Shown: positions 13,001-26,700 of the stretch, piece by piece
Numbering within the stretch: position 1 is the first letter of the stretch
Layout: each line of letters begins with the position of its first letter
NCBI RefSeq assembly: GCF_008831285.2
Contig: NC_045144.1
Location: 8,097,886 to 8,161,885 of the forward strand
From: Nymphaea colorata
Lineage: Eukaryota; Streptophyta; Magnoliopsida; Nymphaeales; Nymphaeaceae
DNA: 64,000 nt
Direction of reading: 5' to 3'
Position numbers and translations under genes: made by a program
Notes under the pieces: generated by a model
Told to the model about the DNA's origin: nothing
What the model saw: the letters and a program-made list of their open reading frames with translations, nothing else
The model's database searches: none

Positions 13001-16000
13001 CAGGTTAAACCAACAGTAAGCTTTCACATGTCCCCTTTTATTGCATCGGAAGCATGTGGGGATTCACTTTTGATTTCCTGTAGTAGAGCTCCCTAAAATG
13101 AAGGGTGTAGGCAAAATGCCTCGTCCTCCATGGCCAAAACGACCTCTATCCCTGCCTCCTTGATGTGTCCTCCATTACCTCATCCATAGCCTACGAAAGT
13201 CTTTATAGCAAGCAGTGAATGAAAACTGGTTGAATCTTTCTCTTCTGCTTTCTGCTTCATGGTATTCTCGTGATAAAGAAGCTTTGCCCATTGTTCTTCA
13301 AAAGTGGGCAGTTGCGGAAGACACTGCAGTGCTATAGTAAACATGTCAAAATCAGTTCCTAAGCCATTTGTAAGCTGTTGGACTTTGTCATTATCTGAAA
13401 TAGCACTACCAATGACTGCCAACTGATCGGTGATGGCCTTCATGCAACCAATATACTCCATGACTGACATCAAACCCTTCTTCAAATTCTGAAATGTTTT
13501 TTTCAAAAATAGAACCCGTGCCTCTCATATCTGAAAATAAGTCTGAGATAAATGAGTCCATAGCTCTGTTGCAGTGTAATCATCTGAAAGAGTAGCCAAT
13601 ACTTCTTGAGAGGGTGTCGAAGTGATGTAGGCAACCAAAGATTGGTCATGTTTTTTCCAAGATGTATATTCTGGATTTTTTGTGAACTTGGAACATGTGG
13701 CACCTTTCTCATCCTTAGATTCTTGTACAATAACCTTCGGTGGGAGCGGAACCATCAAGATGCTCATTGAGATCTTGACTCTGTATAAACGGAAGTATTT
13801 GCCTCTTCTACGTCAAGAAATTAGAATGAGTGAGTTTGTCAGTGACTAGCTGATTCAAGAAGTTGGCTGACAGACCAGAATGTATAGAGCAATCCATTGA
13901 CAAGGGAGGAACAAAAACAAGACTAGAAAAATTCAAAGACAAATAAGAAACAAAAGATGAATATGAAGAAGGAGATTTCTAATCAGCAATAAAACAGTAT
14001 CAGCCCCTATCAACGCCTCTTTCAAACAAGGTAAGCTAACATAAGCAAAAAGCAAAAGCTCATGGGTTTTTTTTTTTTTTTTTTCAAGCTTGCTGAAGGG
14101 GATAAAACCTGCTGGAAGTGGCGGAAAGAGAGGAAGGCTTTCTGTAAACCTGCGGGGCTTTTTTTTTTTTTTTTTTTTTGGTGGGGGGTAGGGGCACGAG
14201 AGGCCTGCTGGAAAAGATCAAATACGGTAACCTGTTTCTGTCAACCACTGACTAGTCAAAAGGGATGTTGGCCTACTGAGACTGGTCAGACTTATGGGCA
14301 GATCTCAAACACGTGCTGAGAGAAGAGAATACAGACTAAAGAGAGGACTATACGACATGAATCAGATAGATTAAAAGGAATACCAACAGAAACAGTAATA
14401 GGAAGTAAAGAATGATGAGAGATCACAGAGAATAGAAATAAGAAGACAGGAAAGATGACAGATCAGATTATCGTCAGTAATAGGAAGTATACCTCTGGTA
14501 AACGACCTGCAACCTGGCTGATACCATCTAAGATTTTCTAATATCAGATTACGGTGTCATCCACCGAAGACTTATGCACAGAAAAACAAGAAAGAAGGAG
14601 AAGAGAAGTGCCAAAGGATAAGGACGGTAGCAGCAGTAACTGTCTGTTGAACCCTAAGATTATATTATAAAATCAATCTTTTACATAAGCAGTGTTGTAT
14701 GTATCGTACGATACGTTTTGTCTCATTTTAAATTTACGAAAACGATACACCACCTGTATTGCAAACAGGTGGTGTATCGTATCTGTATCGCATGCATCGT
14801 GCGATACACAACCTGTATCGTACGATACAGGGCAATACACCTTGTATTGCTAGATACATGTGTATTTTGAAAAATATTGGGTTAAAACCACCCTTTTCAA
14901 ACTAATTTTTAAAACTTGCCTCCCTCTTCATTTTTTAACATATCTAATAGTTGAAGAAGGGGGAGATTGCGGCAATTTTCAAAAGGAATAATCAGTTTCA
15001 CCATGAAATCATCAATTTGAGGGCAGATTTATGCGTGGATGATTGATTCTTGTTTAGATAAAGAGGGTTTATATCTTCTACTAAAGATGAAAATGAGAAT
15101 GAGATGATAATGATTATGAATGAAACTGTTTTCATTTGTTATTTGCATTAACATCGAACAATTTTGTCTTGTGATGTGATGTATAGTGCACGTAAAACTT
15201 GGTTTTTTGATGTGTTATGGATCTTATGACATACTTATTATGTAGATCATCTTATAAATTATGTTTTTTGATGTCTTAGTTCATGTTCTGCTTTATGATA
15301 TTATGGCCACTTATTAATGTTTGTGAAGTAACTTCATACCTATAGGCTATAATAAGCCTGCCATTGTGTATAACATGTTTTTTCATTAAAAAAACATAAT
15401 CTTTATTTTTCTTGATTTATCTGATTTTTCTCTATTTTTTTCTATTTTTTGAATTAAAAAAATAAATTTACGATACACATACGATACTTTACGATACGGC
15501 GTATCTATTGGGCTGACCAACACAGCTTACGATAAGTTTTTTACAACAGTGCATATAAGTGCTATGATTCGGTGAGAGAATGAATGGGTCTCTCAAGGCA
15601 TATCTCCATGAATATGAACCATATTTTATGCAAATGAAAAGAATGGCAAGTTGATGAGATTTCTATTTCTAATGCCTTATCCCATTGGAGAGATCAAATG
15701 TGATAATTCTGTTTCTCAAAGCAAATATGAAAAACAAAAAGTGGACCAAGTCAAATATATAAAAGATGGGACAAAAGGGTTGTACACATACCTTTTCATG
15801 ATCATTCTGAATCTCTAAAAGCTGAACTGTAAGATGTTAATTCTGATTCAGATTGATCCTAAATGTGTGGTTCAAGAACAAATTCCCATATCACCTCTTG
15901 TTGTAGCACCTCTCCTCCTTTCCAGGTATTCATAGTTCAGGAGTTTCAGTCCCTCACTCTCAATTTATTTCTTATGATTCATGCTCGCCAAAGGAGTTAA

Positions 16001-19000
16001 ATGCTTTAAAAATAATGAAAATGAGAGATTTGGTGCAATGGTCTATAAGATCATGACAAAGGTAGATTAAAAAACTCAGCCTCATAAAGCAAGGTTGGTT
16101 GCCAAAGTATATAATCAACAGTTTGTAATCAGTTCTTTAAAACATTTTCTCCTGTTCACACATGACTGCCATATGAATGTTGCTTTTAATGGCCTCCTTA
16201 AAGCATTGAAATTTCTATCAGCTAAATATGAAGAATGCTTTCTTAAATGGTGATTTTGATTATGAAGTGTAATATAGCTTCCTTAGAGAAATTTGATTCA
16301 GAAGAAACGGTGTGCAACCTAAACATTCTATTGTTAAGTCTGTACGCATCAATGTAAAGGGATCGGGTCTGGATCGGGTCTGTTCAGACCCGATCCACTT
16401 CGTTTTTATGTCTTCACGTCTAAGTGGTGGCACCTCTTGTAATTACTTCATGTTTTATTCCTCTTTTTGTTGTAACCTAATTAGGTTTATGTTTTAATAA
16501 TAGAGATCAAGCATAGTGTGGCTGCATTGGCCGCCGGTTCTCTTACCTTCATTGCCTTCTTCTATTCTCTATTCTCCATCCTCCTTATTTTCAGACGGAG
16601 AGACGTGATTCGGTGATGTTTTAGTGAAGATTCTCACATGGTATCAGAGCCAGGTTACATCGTCCTCCGGTGAGTGATTTCTTCTTGGAGTATTCTGCCC
16701 TAAATCTTATTTTCTGCCGTGCTTGGAGTATTCTGCCCTAAATCTTATTTTCTACCGTGGTTATCCTCAAACTCTGTTTCTGCCCTTAATCCCACGATTT
16801 GCCCTAATTTCTGTTGCCCTAAATTCTGTTTTTTGCCCTAAGTCACACGGTTTGCCCTAATTTGCCCTAATTTGCCCTAATTTCTATCGTGACCTCTAAA
16901 ATTCTGCCCAAATCGTCTGTTCTAATCCTCTTTTTCAATCATGGACCAGCCGGCTCCCTCTCTTCTATCCTCTAGTTTTCTCTCACAACTCATCTCTCAA
17001 AAACTGAACCATAGTAATTATTTGACTTGGAAACGCCAAATTGTCCCATTTATTAAGAGCCATAGACTGTATGGGCACATCGATGGGACTACTCCAGCAC
17101 CTCCAAAGTATGTTAACCGTGAAATAAAGAAGACAGTCGTGGGAGATAAAGGTGTTGGGGCCTCGGCTGGAAGTGAAATCAGTTTTGAATATGAAACTCT
17201 TCCTGAGAGCAATCCCGAATATGAAGTTTGGCTGGCTCACGACCAGTCTCTTGTTGCTTATATCACTTCTACATTGTCAGAAGAGGTATTGGGAGGTATT
17301 GATGATGATTTAACTGCCCTAGAGTTGTGGTCTACCCTTGCTACAACATATTCTCAAGTCTCGGAAGCACGTTTTCTACAATTAAGAAGGCAATTTCAGG
17401 ATATCAAGCGTGGGACGCGTACAGTTTTGGAGTATTTGAATGAAATCAAGAGTGTTAGTGATCAGCTTGCTGCAATTGGACATCCCGTCAGTGACAAAGA
17501 CAAAGTCCAACAAGCCTTGAGTGGACTGGGAACGGAATTTGATATTTTTTGCACAGCCTTGGAAGTCTTACCTGTTCTCCCATCTTTTGAAGATCTAAAG
17601 GCGAAGCTTTTTCAACATGAAGCTAGTCGAGTTCAACGACATAATCTGGTTCCTTCCAACAGCCACAATGTATTGATCACAGGAACTCACGCACTGCAAG
17701 GAAATCGCACTCGTTCTTGGACTCCTCAGACAGGCATGGGAAGAGGGATTCTCCCAACACCGCCAGGCATGAATACTACCTCTGCCACATCTAGGAGAAT
17801 CCCGACATGCTTCTATTGCAACAAGAAGGGGCATGTAAAATCAGAATGTTGGCACAATCCTCAGAACAAGAATAGTCAGGTCAGGCGCGAGAATAGGACA
17901 GTAGCGGGGTCAGCTCCATCCTCGTCTGGATCAAATCCAACTTCAAAGGTTTCAGCAGACGTGCAGCAACTTCTAATGACAGCCTTATCCAAACTTAACT
18001 TGAAGCAAAATGAGCAAGGAGAGTGGTATGTGGACTCTGGAGCAGCAGCCCACGTTACTGGTGACACAGGTAATCTCTCTAGTGTTTCCCCTTATTTAGA
18101 TCAAGGCTCAGTAGTCACGGGAGATGGTTCCCATCACACAATATCGCACATTGGAAATGCACAAATATCCATGGGTTCTTCTTCCATTCCATTAAAGAAT
18201 GTCCTTGTTGTTCCAAGTGTCAAGAAAAATGTTATCTCAGTGTCCAAACTTATTGATGATACTCACTCCTCTGTTGAATTCACACCATCTTCTGTTTATG
18301 TCAAGGATGCTCAAACCAAGAAGACATTCGCTGAGGGCACTCGCAAAGGAGATATGTATGTCCTTGAAGAAGCTCCAAAGCTGTCCAAACCTCACCCTCC
18401 AGATTCATGTTCTTCAAGTCATAATGAAGTCAATGTCGCAGAATATAATAAGCCATCCATTTGGCATGGTCGGTTAGCTCATTGTAGTCAGTCTTTTGTT
18501 CGAAGTCTTGTTGCAGACGGACTCTTAGATAAGTCCAGTCTGAGTTCAGTCAGTGAGTCCAGCATGTGCTCGAGTTGTCATCTTTGTAAGAGCCATGCTC
18601 TTCCTTTTCAGTCAATTAATAAAAGAGCTTCAAGGATTTTTGACACCATATATTCTGATGTTTGGGGGCCTGCTCCAATTCCCTCTTCTTCTGGGAGTAG
18701 GTACTATGTCATTTTTATAGATTCATATTCTCGACATACTTGGATACACTTCATGAAACACAAATCTGAAGTTTTCCGTTTGTTTACTCAATTCCATGCC
18801 TTGGTTCGAAATAAATACTCCAGTAATATTGTGCATTTTCAATGTGATGGTGGTGGTGAATTTATTTCTAATGAATTTACTGAGTATCTACTAGATAATG
18901 GGATCACTAGACAGATTTCATGCTCACATACTCCTCAGCAAAATGGAATTGCTGAACGGAAACATAGACATATTGTTGAAAGCGCGCTCAGCATGATGCA

Positions 19001-22000
19001 TGACACAGACTTACCCATGACATTGTGGACTGAGGCTTTTCATACGGCTGTGCATGTTATAAATCGACTGCCATTGGCTTTGCTTGATGGCAAATCCCCA
19101 TATTTTTTATTACATCAAGAGCAGCCACGCTATGAGGAATTGCGTGTTTTTGGATGTGTTTGCTATGTGCATGTTGATGTTTCCTTACGTAACAAGTTTC
19201 AAGATCGTGCTATTTTGTGCAGATTCGTAGGGTATGCAGAAAACTACAAGGGTTATAGATGTTACAACCCTAAAACTGGGCGTGTTCATATTTCACGGCA
19301 TGTTGTTTTCGATGAAAACAGGTTACAAGATCCCAAGGCTACTTGCATGACACTCAAGGATAAAAATGAGATTTATGATACTTGGCTGCATGCTGAAATC
19401 CTAAGACAAGGGACTGACCGTTTGATTGAGCACGAGGAGCAAGATGTTAATGAGGCTGAGACACTTGTGAGAGATTCCTTGGACAGCATGCCCTCATCCT
19501 CACAACCCCATGATTCACCTATACATAGTCGGTTCTCAGGCCTTGTGTACTCTAGGCGATCAGCTCCTAATGCAGCCCCACGTCAGTCCCAACGTGTGCG
19601 ACATCCCATTGATCGGTGGGTAAGTTATAACAACTTTTCTTTAGATTTTCAGTTGTTTATGACAGAAGTCAGCAAGAAGGTCGAACCAAAATCCTATCAC
19701 CATGCAAGTAAGGAAAAATGTTGGGTTGAAGCTATGAATGAGGAAATGGCAGCATTGCATGAGTGTCAGACTTGGCAGATTGTCCCTCGTCCAACTGATA
19801 AGAATGTTGTGGGCTCCAAATGGGTCTACAAACTGAAATATAAGCCAGACGGTAGCATTGATCGACATAAAGCACGTCTTGTGGCCCGTGGTTTCACACA
19901 ACAATATGGGGAAGATTATGATGAAACATTCAGTCCGGTTATCAAGATGGGCACAATACGTGTGATTATTTCTCTTGCAGTCTCATATGGGTGGCCTCTT
20001 TATCAGTTAGATGTCAAAAATGCTTTTCTACATGGGATTCTTAAGGAAGAGGTATACATGGAGCAACCTCCCGGCTACAATACTCATGATCCTCAAAAAT
20101 GGGTTTGTAAGTTACACAAGTCTTTATATGGGCTGAAGCAAGCTTCTAGATCATGGTTCGATCGGTTTTCTCATCATATACAACAAGCTGGTTTTCTACG
20201 AAGCTCTCTAGATCATTCCTTGTTTATGTATCATACCGAAGAAGCTACCACTTGGTTACTTATCTATGTAGATGATATTGTTATAACTGGGAATTCTTCT
20301 TCTCATATATCTTATGTTAAGGATCTGTTGCAGCAAGAATTCAAGATGAAAGATCTCGGCGAACTTCGGTACTTCTTGGGTGTTGAACTTGATAGAGCAA
20401 ATGATCGATTGACTCTTACGCAGCATAAGTATACTCTTGATATTTTGGACAGGGCAGGTATGATTAATTGCAAACCCATAACTACTCCTAGTGTTCTAAA
20501 CACTAAATTGGCTGCCTCTGATGGAACTGCTGCCTATTCAAATCCTACCTTCTATCGTAGCATTGTTGGTATGTTACAATACCTTACCTTTACGCGCCCA
20601 GACATAGTCTATGCTGTAAATCAGATCTCTCAATTTATGCATGCACCCACAGAAGGACATATGGATGCTACTAAGCGGATCTTACGGTATCTCAAAGCTA
20701 CTCTTGGGGATGGATTGATCTATACAAAGTGTCTCAATGTTTCTCTTGGACATAGCATATATACTTATACTGATGCAGACTGGGCAGGAGATCCTGATGA
20801 CCGACGCTCAGTTTCAGGTTTCTGCCTTTTTCTTGATTCTAATCTCATTTGTTGGAGCAGTAAAAAGCAGCGTGCCGTTGCACGATCTAGCACTGAGGCA
20901 GAGTATAGAGCAATGGCTGCAGGGACAGCTGAGGCATCATGGTTACGACATTTGCTTGGAGAGCTTCATCTACCTATTGTTCAGTCCTCATTGCTATGCG
21001 ACAATCAAAGCGCCATCAAAATTGCCTTCAACCCCATTTTGCATAATCGTACCAAGCACATTGAGATTGATCAACACTTCATTCGTCAGAAGGTTGAAGA
21101 AGCCGAGATATTGCCTACTTATATATCCACCAGTGAACAAATAGCGGATCTTTTTACCAAAGGTCTTACAGGGCAGCATTTTTGGGATTTGAAAAACAAG
21201 TTGTGCATGATCAAATCTCATGCACAACTTGAGGGGGGCTGTTAAGTCTGTACGCATCAATGTAAAGGGATCGGGTCTGGATCGGGTCTGTTCAGACCCG
21301 ATCCACTTCGTTTTTATGTCTTCACGTCTAAGTGGTGGCACCTCTTGTAATTACTTCATGTTTTATTCCTCTTTTTGTTGTAACCTAATTAGGTTTATGT
21401 TTTAATAATAGAGATCAAGCATAGTGTGGCTGCATTGGCCGCCGGTTCTCTTACCTTCATTGCCTTCTTCTATTCTCTATTCTCCATCCTCCTTATTTTC
21501 AGACGGAGAGACGTGATTCGGTGATGTTTTAGTGAAGATTCTCACATCTATGGCCTTAAGCAAGCTCTTGCAGTTTGGTAGAGAAATATACCTCTTCAGT
21601 GGAAGAGATCAGGTTTGAACAAAGATACCATGATCGAGCTTTATTCATGTCCTTAACAAAGTAAAAATATCATATACATCTCCTGTATGTAGATGATTGT
21701 TCCTGGTGATGACTTGATGAAAATTGATGATACAAAAGGAAGAATGGCTCAGATTTTTGAGATGAAAGATCTTGGATACTTGAAGTACTTTTTGGGTCTT
21801 CACCTTTCGTATTCAAGAAAGGGACTACACCTATAGAATACAAGCATGAAACTGGTCTAGACTTCTAGTGACCAGAGCAAGGTTGGCTGATGACAAAACA
21901 AGGTGGAATCTCCACTAAAGGCAAACATTGAGTTGAGAAACTAAATGGAGAAGCACTATGGAAAATTTTTTGGTGTATGGACAACTTGGTTGTAGCTTGA

Positions 22001-23759
22001 TATGTTTGACTATTACTAGACTAGACATTTCATATGAAATCCATGTGATAAGTCAATTAATGAAATTTCCTAGGTTAGTTCATCCCTCTGCATGTGAAAG
22101 ATATTATTAGATTTTTTTTTCTAGTTTGCAGAATTTAAAAATTATTATGATGCAAAATTTTGAAAGATCTCCTTATGGTAGACTGTCCACTTCTGGTTTT
22201 TGTGTCTTTCTCGGAGACTTCATCATCTTATGGGAAAGTAACAAACAATAGAGAATAGCCTTTCCAGAGCTGAATTAGAGTACTTGGCTGTGGCACAAGT
22301 CGCAGCTGAAATTACTTGGATTTGCTGGTTGGTAGATGAACTTGATGTTTCTATTAACAATAGGACTATCTTGAGCTGTGATAACATGAGTGTTATTTAT
22401 ACTGCTAAAATTCCAAAATTTTTTGAGAGAACACAACGCATCCAGATAGATGGCTCTTTACTAGAAGAGCCATTGAAGAAAGACTAGTATATCTTAAACA
22501 TGTGAATTCTGGAGAACAAATTTCTGATGAGTCTAAAAGCTTGCAGCCACCAGATTTAAGACATTTTTCTCGAACGTGGCATGATTCATCTATCACCATG
22601 TCAAGTTTTGTTTTGTTTTTTTTTCTTTTTATTTTTTTTTTTTGGGGTGGGGGAGGGGGAGTGGAGGGAGTTAAGAACTATATTTTAATGTACATAGATC
22701 TTCCTCTCATTCTTGGGGATATGTTACTCGTACGTCATATCTGTACTGATAATTTTGTATCAAGATTTTTCTTAATCTAAGTGTACCTTTTTCCTTTTCA
22801 AGGCTGAGAATGATGCCCTTTAAGATTGTAATTCTGTTTAGGATAGTCAAATATAAGAAAATCCAGTCATTGTCTCCTAATCTTGAACAATTTCTTGTCT
22901 CAATGTTACTTGCTTCTACCCTTTGCTCTTTAATCTTTTGCTTGTAAACTGCTTTTCTATCTTAATATGTTTTGTAGTTCCATGCTGTATATGATTCAAT
23001 GAGATGAGACTTCGATTGTCATAACATGGAAAACGGACTTCTCCCAGCTGAGCAAAGAAGTGTCTAATCCATTAATTCAGATGTGATGGAAGCCATAAGA
23101 TGAAACTTTGCTTGGTGCTTGATTTTGTGACCGATCTTTGATTTTTACTACTCCATGAGACTAAATTTCCACCAACAAACAAATAATAGCTGGATATGAA
23201 TCTTCAAGATCTCCAGCTCCATCTGCATTTAGGTGTGCCATTAAGATCAATATTTCATGTTTTTGTCTCCTTTTCTCATAGATCAAAAATCTCTTTTGGT
23301 GCTCTTAAGCCATCACGATATCCTCCTAACAACTTCCAAATGGTCATAAGTAATGCTTGATTAACTACATACACTGTATTATTTCCCACTGTTATTACTC
23401 AACTCCGGCTGAACATGAGATAGTGCAGCTGCAAGTCTGCAGTCTTATAATCAATACTTGACAAGTAAGTCAAGAGTATACTTATGGTGGGTTGTTAGCT
23501 TTTCATTGACAACCTCAAATTGAAAGGAATATTTCAACCTTTTAAGGCCTTTCATTTGAATTTTTTTTACTAAGAAAACCTTTCCCTTGAATACCTTCCT
23601 CTTACCTCCATGTGATTTTCATGTCCTCTACATATATAAGGAAAAACCGTCTACAACCTTTGAAAAATCTTCTTGGTTGTTCCATGTACAATTTTTTTTT
23701 ATAAGTTTGCATGTGAGAATGCATTTTTAGGATCTCTGTCACATGAGTGCAAGTATGTG

Positions 23760-23794
<35 letters not shown>

Positions 23795-26700
23795 TTACAG
23801 GCATTAGTGCAAAACATTTTCAGAAAATCTGGAGGCAGGGGCACGGCTGTATATATATATATATATATATATTGTAACACTAAAATTTTAAGCAAACAAA
23901 CACAGATTAATTGTATATATTCGTAAAAATATAGATTGCTTAGCAAAAATTACTAAAGTAAACCAAAAATATACAATATATGAGTCTGCTATGTCCAAGC
24001 TGTGTCCCGTACCTGCACCCATGCTCAGCCATATCAACACTGGTACAATGCCCTTCTAGGAGTGTCCATGTGACACAGTTCAGGATCCATTTGATTTAAA
24101 CAAGCAAGCACACAATGATAAAAATTGTACAACATTTTAAAAGGTCTTATCATAGTTCAGCCCTAGTTGTCTACCTAAGGATTAGTTTCATCCTAGGTGC
24201 TAGACAACCATTAGTCCATAGGTATTATTCAGATGGGCCCAAAATTAGAACTGTGTTCTTATTCAAAGGTCTCCTTAAATCCTCTCGTGTTTGGCATTAA
24301 CACAAGGCTGCCATTTTTTCATTTGGTGCTTCAACCCATTCTTTAGATTCACAAACATGACAAAAATGTCTGGGTTCTTGTAACTCCGTGGCTTCAAGAA
24401 AAAGTTGTTGTTCGGCATTCAAATTTTTATACTAACCATGTTTCCACAAGATATCACATGTGTGCCTACCTTTTGAATGGCTAAGGATTCTCGACTGTAG
24501 GAACTTCATTTTCTTGAAGATTGTGGGTCAATATCTAAACTAGGCCCATTGCTTCATGTATTAGCTTAAATTTAGGTAAATTAGCATGAGTACAAGTATC
24601 AGTGCTACCAATAAGCTAGGACAATACCTTGTAATGGCCATTTTTCCATTCTTCCCACTTCTTTTCATATTCTGCAATGGCCTTGTTCTTCTACCGCCCT
24701 TCTAACTCCTTTGCCTTTCCATCTAGCCTTGGTTAGGATTAGTAAAGGTTCTTGTAGCCATCAGTGAATCTCGAAAAACCTTGTCCTGCAATATGATGTT
24801 CAAAGGTTGATGTCTGTGTTGCATAGTTGGGGTGAGCTTGATGAGAAGTGTTTAGTTGGAAACTTACATATCTTTCATGAAAATATAGAAAAAGAAGATG
24901 AAGAGGAAAGAAACGCCAGCTCAAAAAAAAATGTAGTTTATAGTTTATACAAACTGGCATACTTTAGTTTATAGTTTATACAAACTGGCATACTTCTTCA
25001 GGCAGCAAAAAGCAATGAGAAGAACCTTGCTTTGATACCAGGTAAATCAGAACCAAACTTTGAAAAAATATGGAGTCATCAAAAAATAGAAAACTTGACA
25101 AGATCAAACCATCAAGGCACAAGAAAAAGCACAAAATATGCATAAGAAACAAAATACCAATGGATAAGAATATGAACTTATATATCACAAAAAGCAAAAA
25201 TGAAAAAACAGATAAAAGTCATCCAAATAAAGGGGGGGATTACCCTCTATATATTGAAAATAAATGAGAGATTAGATTACATTAGGAAAGTTTGCGCTAT
25301 CCATTGTCTCTCTCTCTCTCTCTCTTTACATATATATATATATATATTGAAGTTCAAATCTGCTAGGCGCTTGATGTTTTCAGCTAAAAATAAAAAATCT
25401 ATTGCTAAAATCAGTAGCCATAGGAGCATTAATGATGAGTCATGGTGCTTTTAGCAATGGTTTATGATGTTTTTAGTGATGAATTTTTAGTGTTAAGCCA
25501 TCTAGAAACATCTGACATCTTATATACATATACATATACATATACATATATATATATATATATATATATGAGGATTCAAATATTACAACTTAGCAACAAG
25601 ATATGGTGGAACGCTCTTGTTAGCTGATAAGATTAGAAAGAATAATCTTTGATTAACATCGAAATCTGCCCTAACTCCTCTTTATATAGACTAGAGGAGA
25701 GAGAGAAGTTACAAGAGAAACATCTAAAGGAAAAGTTATTACAAAAGTACCCTCTTAAACCTAAAACTGAATATAAACACATCTTAACACTCCCCCTCAA
25801 GTTGGAGCGTATATGTCAAATAGGCTCAACTTGGAACAGCAGCTTTGGAATGGTCCCCTTGCAAGAGCCTTAGTAAAGATATCAGCCGTTTGCCCTGTAG
25901 TTGAAATGTGTGAGGTACTTACAAACCCCTTTTGAATCATGTCTCTAGTATAGTGACAATCTACTTCAACATGCTTGGTTCTTTCATGAAAAGCCGGATT
26001 ATTAGCAATAAACAGTGCAGCTTTGTTATCACATAACAGTTGCATAGGAAGAGGCACTTCGACAGTAAGATCCAACATCAGGGATCTAACCCACATAACT
26101 TCAGCAGTACCCTGAGCCATAGCTCTATACTCAGATTCTGCACTTGATCTGGCAACCACAGTTTGCTTCTTACTCTTCCATGTAACCAAGTTGGATCCAA
26201 TAAACACACAAAATCCAGTAGTGGATTTTCTGTCTGAGGGGCATCCTGCATAGTCGGCATCAACATACACAGATATAGTGAGTGAGGTACCATTCTGAAA
26301 GAAGAGTCCCGTTCCTGGTGAATTCTTTAGATACCTAAGAATCATCATAGCAGCATCCCAATGAACTTTCTTGGGCTTATCCATAAATTGACTCACTCTG
26401 CTAACAGCATAGGCAATGTCAGGTCGAGTAACAGTGATGTATAGGAGCTTCCCAACAATCCCTCTATACTGTCTTGCATCAACATCTTCAGTATCATCAT
26501 CATACAAGCGGGTATTGATATCCATAGGCGTGGATGCAGGCCGACACCCCAGCATCCCTGTCTCTTGCAAAACATCAGTAACGTATTTCCTCTGGCACAT
26601 GATAAGGCCCTTTTGATTTCTGGCAAACTCAATACCAAGGAAATAACGTAGTTCACCAAGGTCCTTGGTGACAAAGTGTTGTCCAAGGACATTCTTGATG

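Larger units (their letters stand above)
11068..14689 (-). mobile_element. old Copia deletion derivative, antisense, in MRS2 intron 3
   Basis: A degenerate Ty1/Copia element on the - strand. Left LTR copy is about 11068-11368 and the right copy about 14526-14689. They share about 160 bp with some 10 percent or more differences (for example atcagattactgtg versus atcagattacggtg). Next to the right LTR is a primer-binding-site relic (gctgatacca, complementary form of the TGGTATCAG word). Internally, - strand fragments encode RNase H and part of reverse transcriptase (11435-12400), then directly protease and gag (12432-13770). The integrase and the N-terminal part of the reverse transcriptase are missing. 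The fragments closely resemble Copia-1 in the same intron, so they belong to one family. Confidence 0.75.
16327..21551 (+). mobile_element. Copia-1: intact young Ty1/Copia retrotransposon with TCTAT target duplication
   Basis: The element is 16332-21546. Two LTRs of 307 bp are identical by eye (16332-16638 and 21240-21546). TCTAT flanks it at 16327-16331 and 21547-21551. A TGGTATCAGAGC primer-binding site (initiator-Met tRNA type) follows the 5' LTR and a gaggggggc purine tract precedes the 3' LTR. One uninterrupted gag-pol frame lies between. Identical LTRs mean a recent insertion. It sits in the sense orientation in intron 3 of MRS2, inside the reverse transcriptase region of an older Copia. 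Confidence 0.95.
22500..25619. other. rest of MRS2 intron 3 left of Copia-2, low-complexity DNA
   Basis: No coding sequence of known family. It holds a T-rich/G-rich tract at about 22610-22665, a run of 33 consecutive G at 23761-23793, a TA tract at about 23851-23872, a 31-bp tandem duplication at 24934-24995, and CT and TA microsatellites at about 25306-25348 and 25526-25569. Confidence 0.6.

Noticed and set aside
20994-21341. 115-codon antisense frame at the end of Copia-1
   Set aside because: A shadow of the intact Copia-1 RNase H coding sequence and LTR.
23692-23946. 114-codon - strand frame containing a poly-Pro run
   Set aside because: The Pro run is only the poly-G tract read on the other strand, and the rest is TA repeat.
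25031-25042. PBS-like word gctttgatacca, complementary to a Met-tRNA type primer site
   Set aside because: One mismatch, no LTR pair or Copia coding found around it; could be chance or a very old relic.
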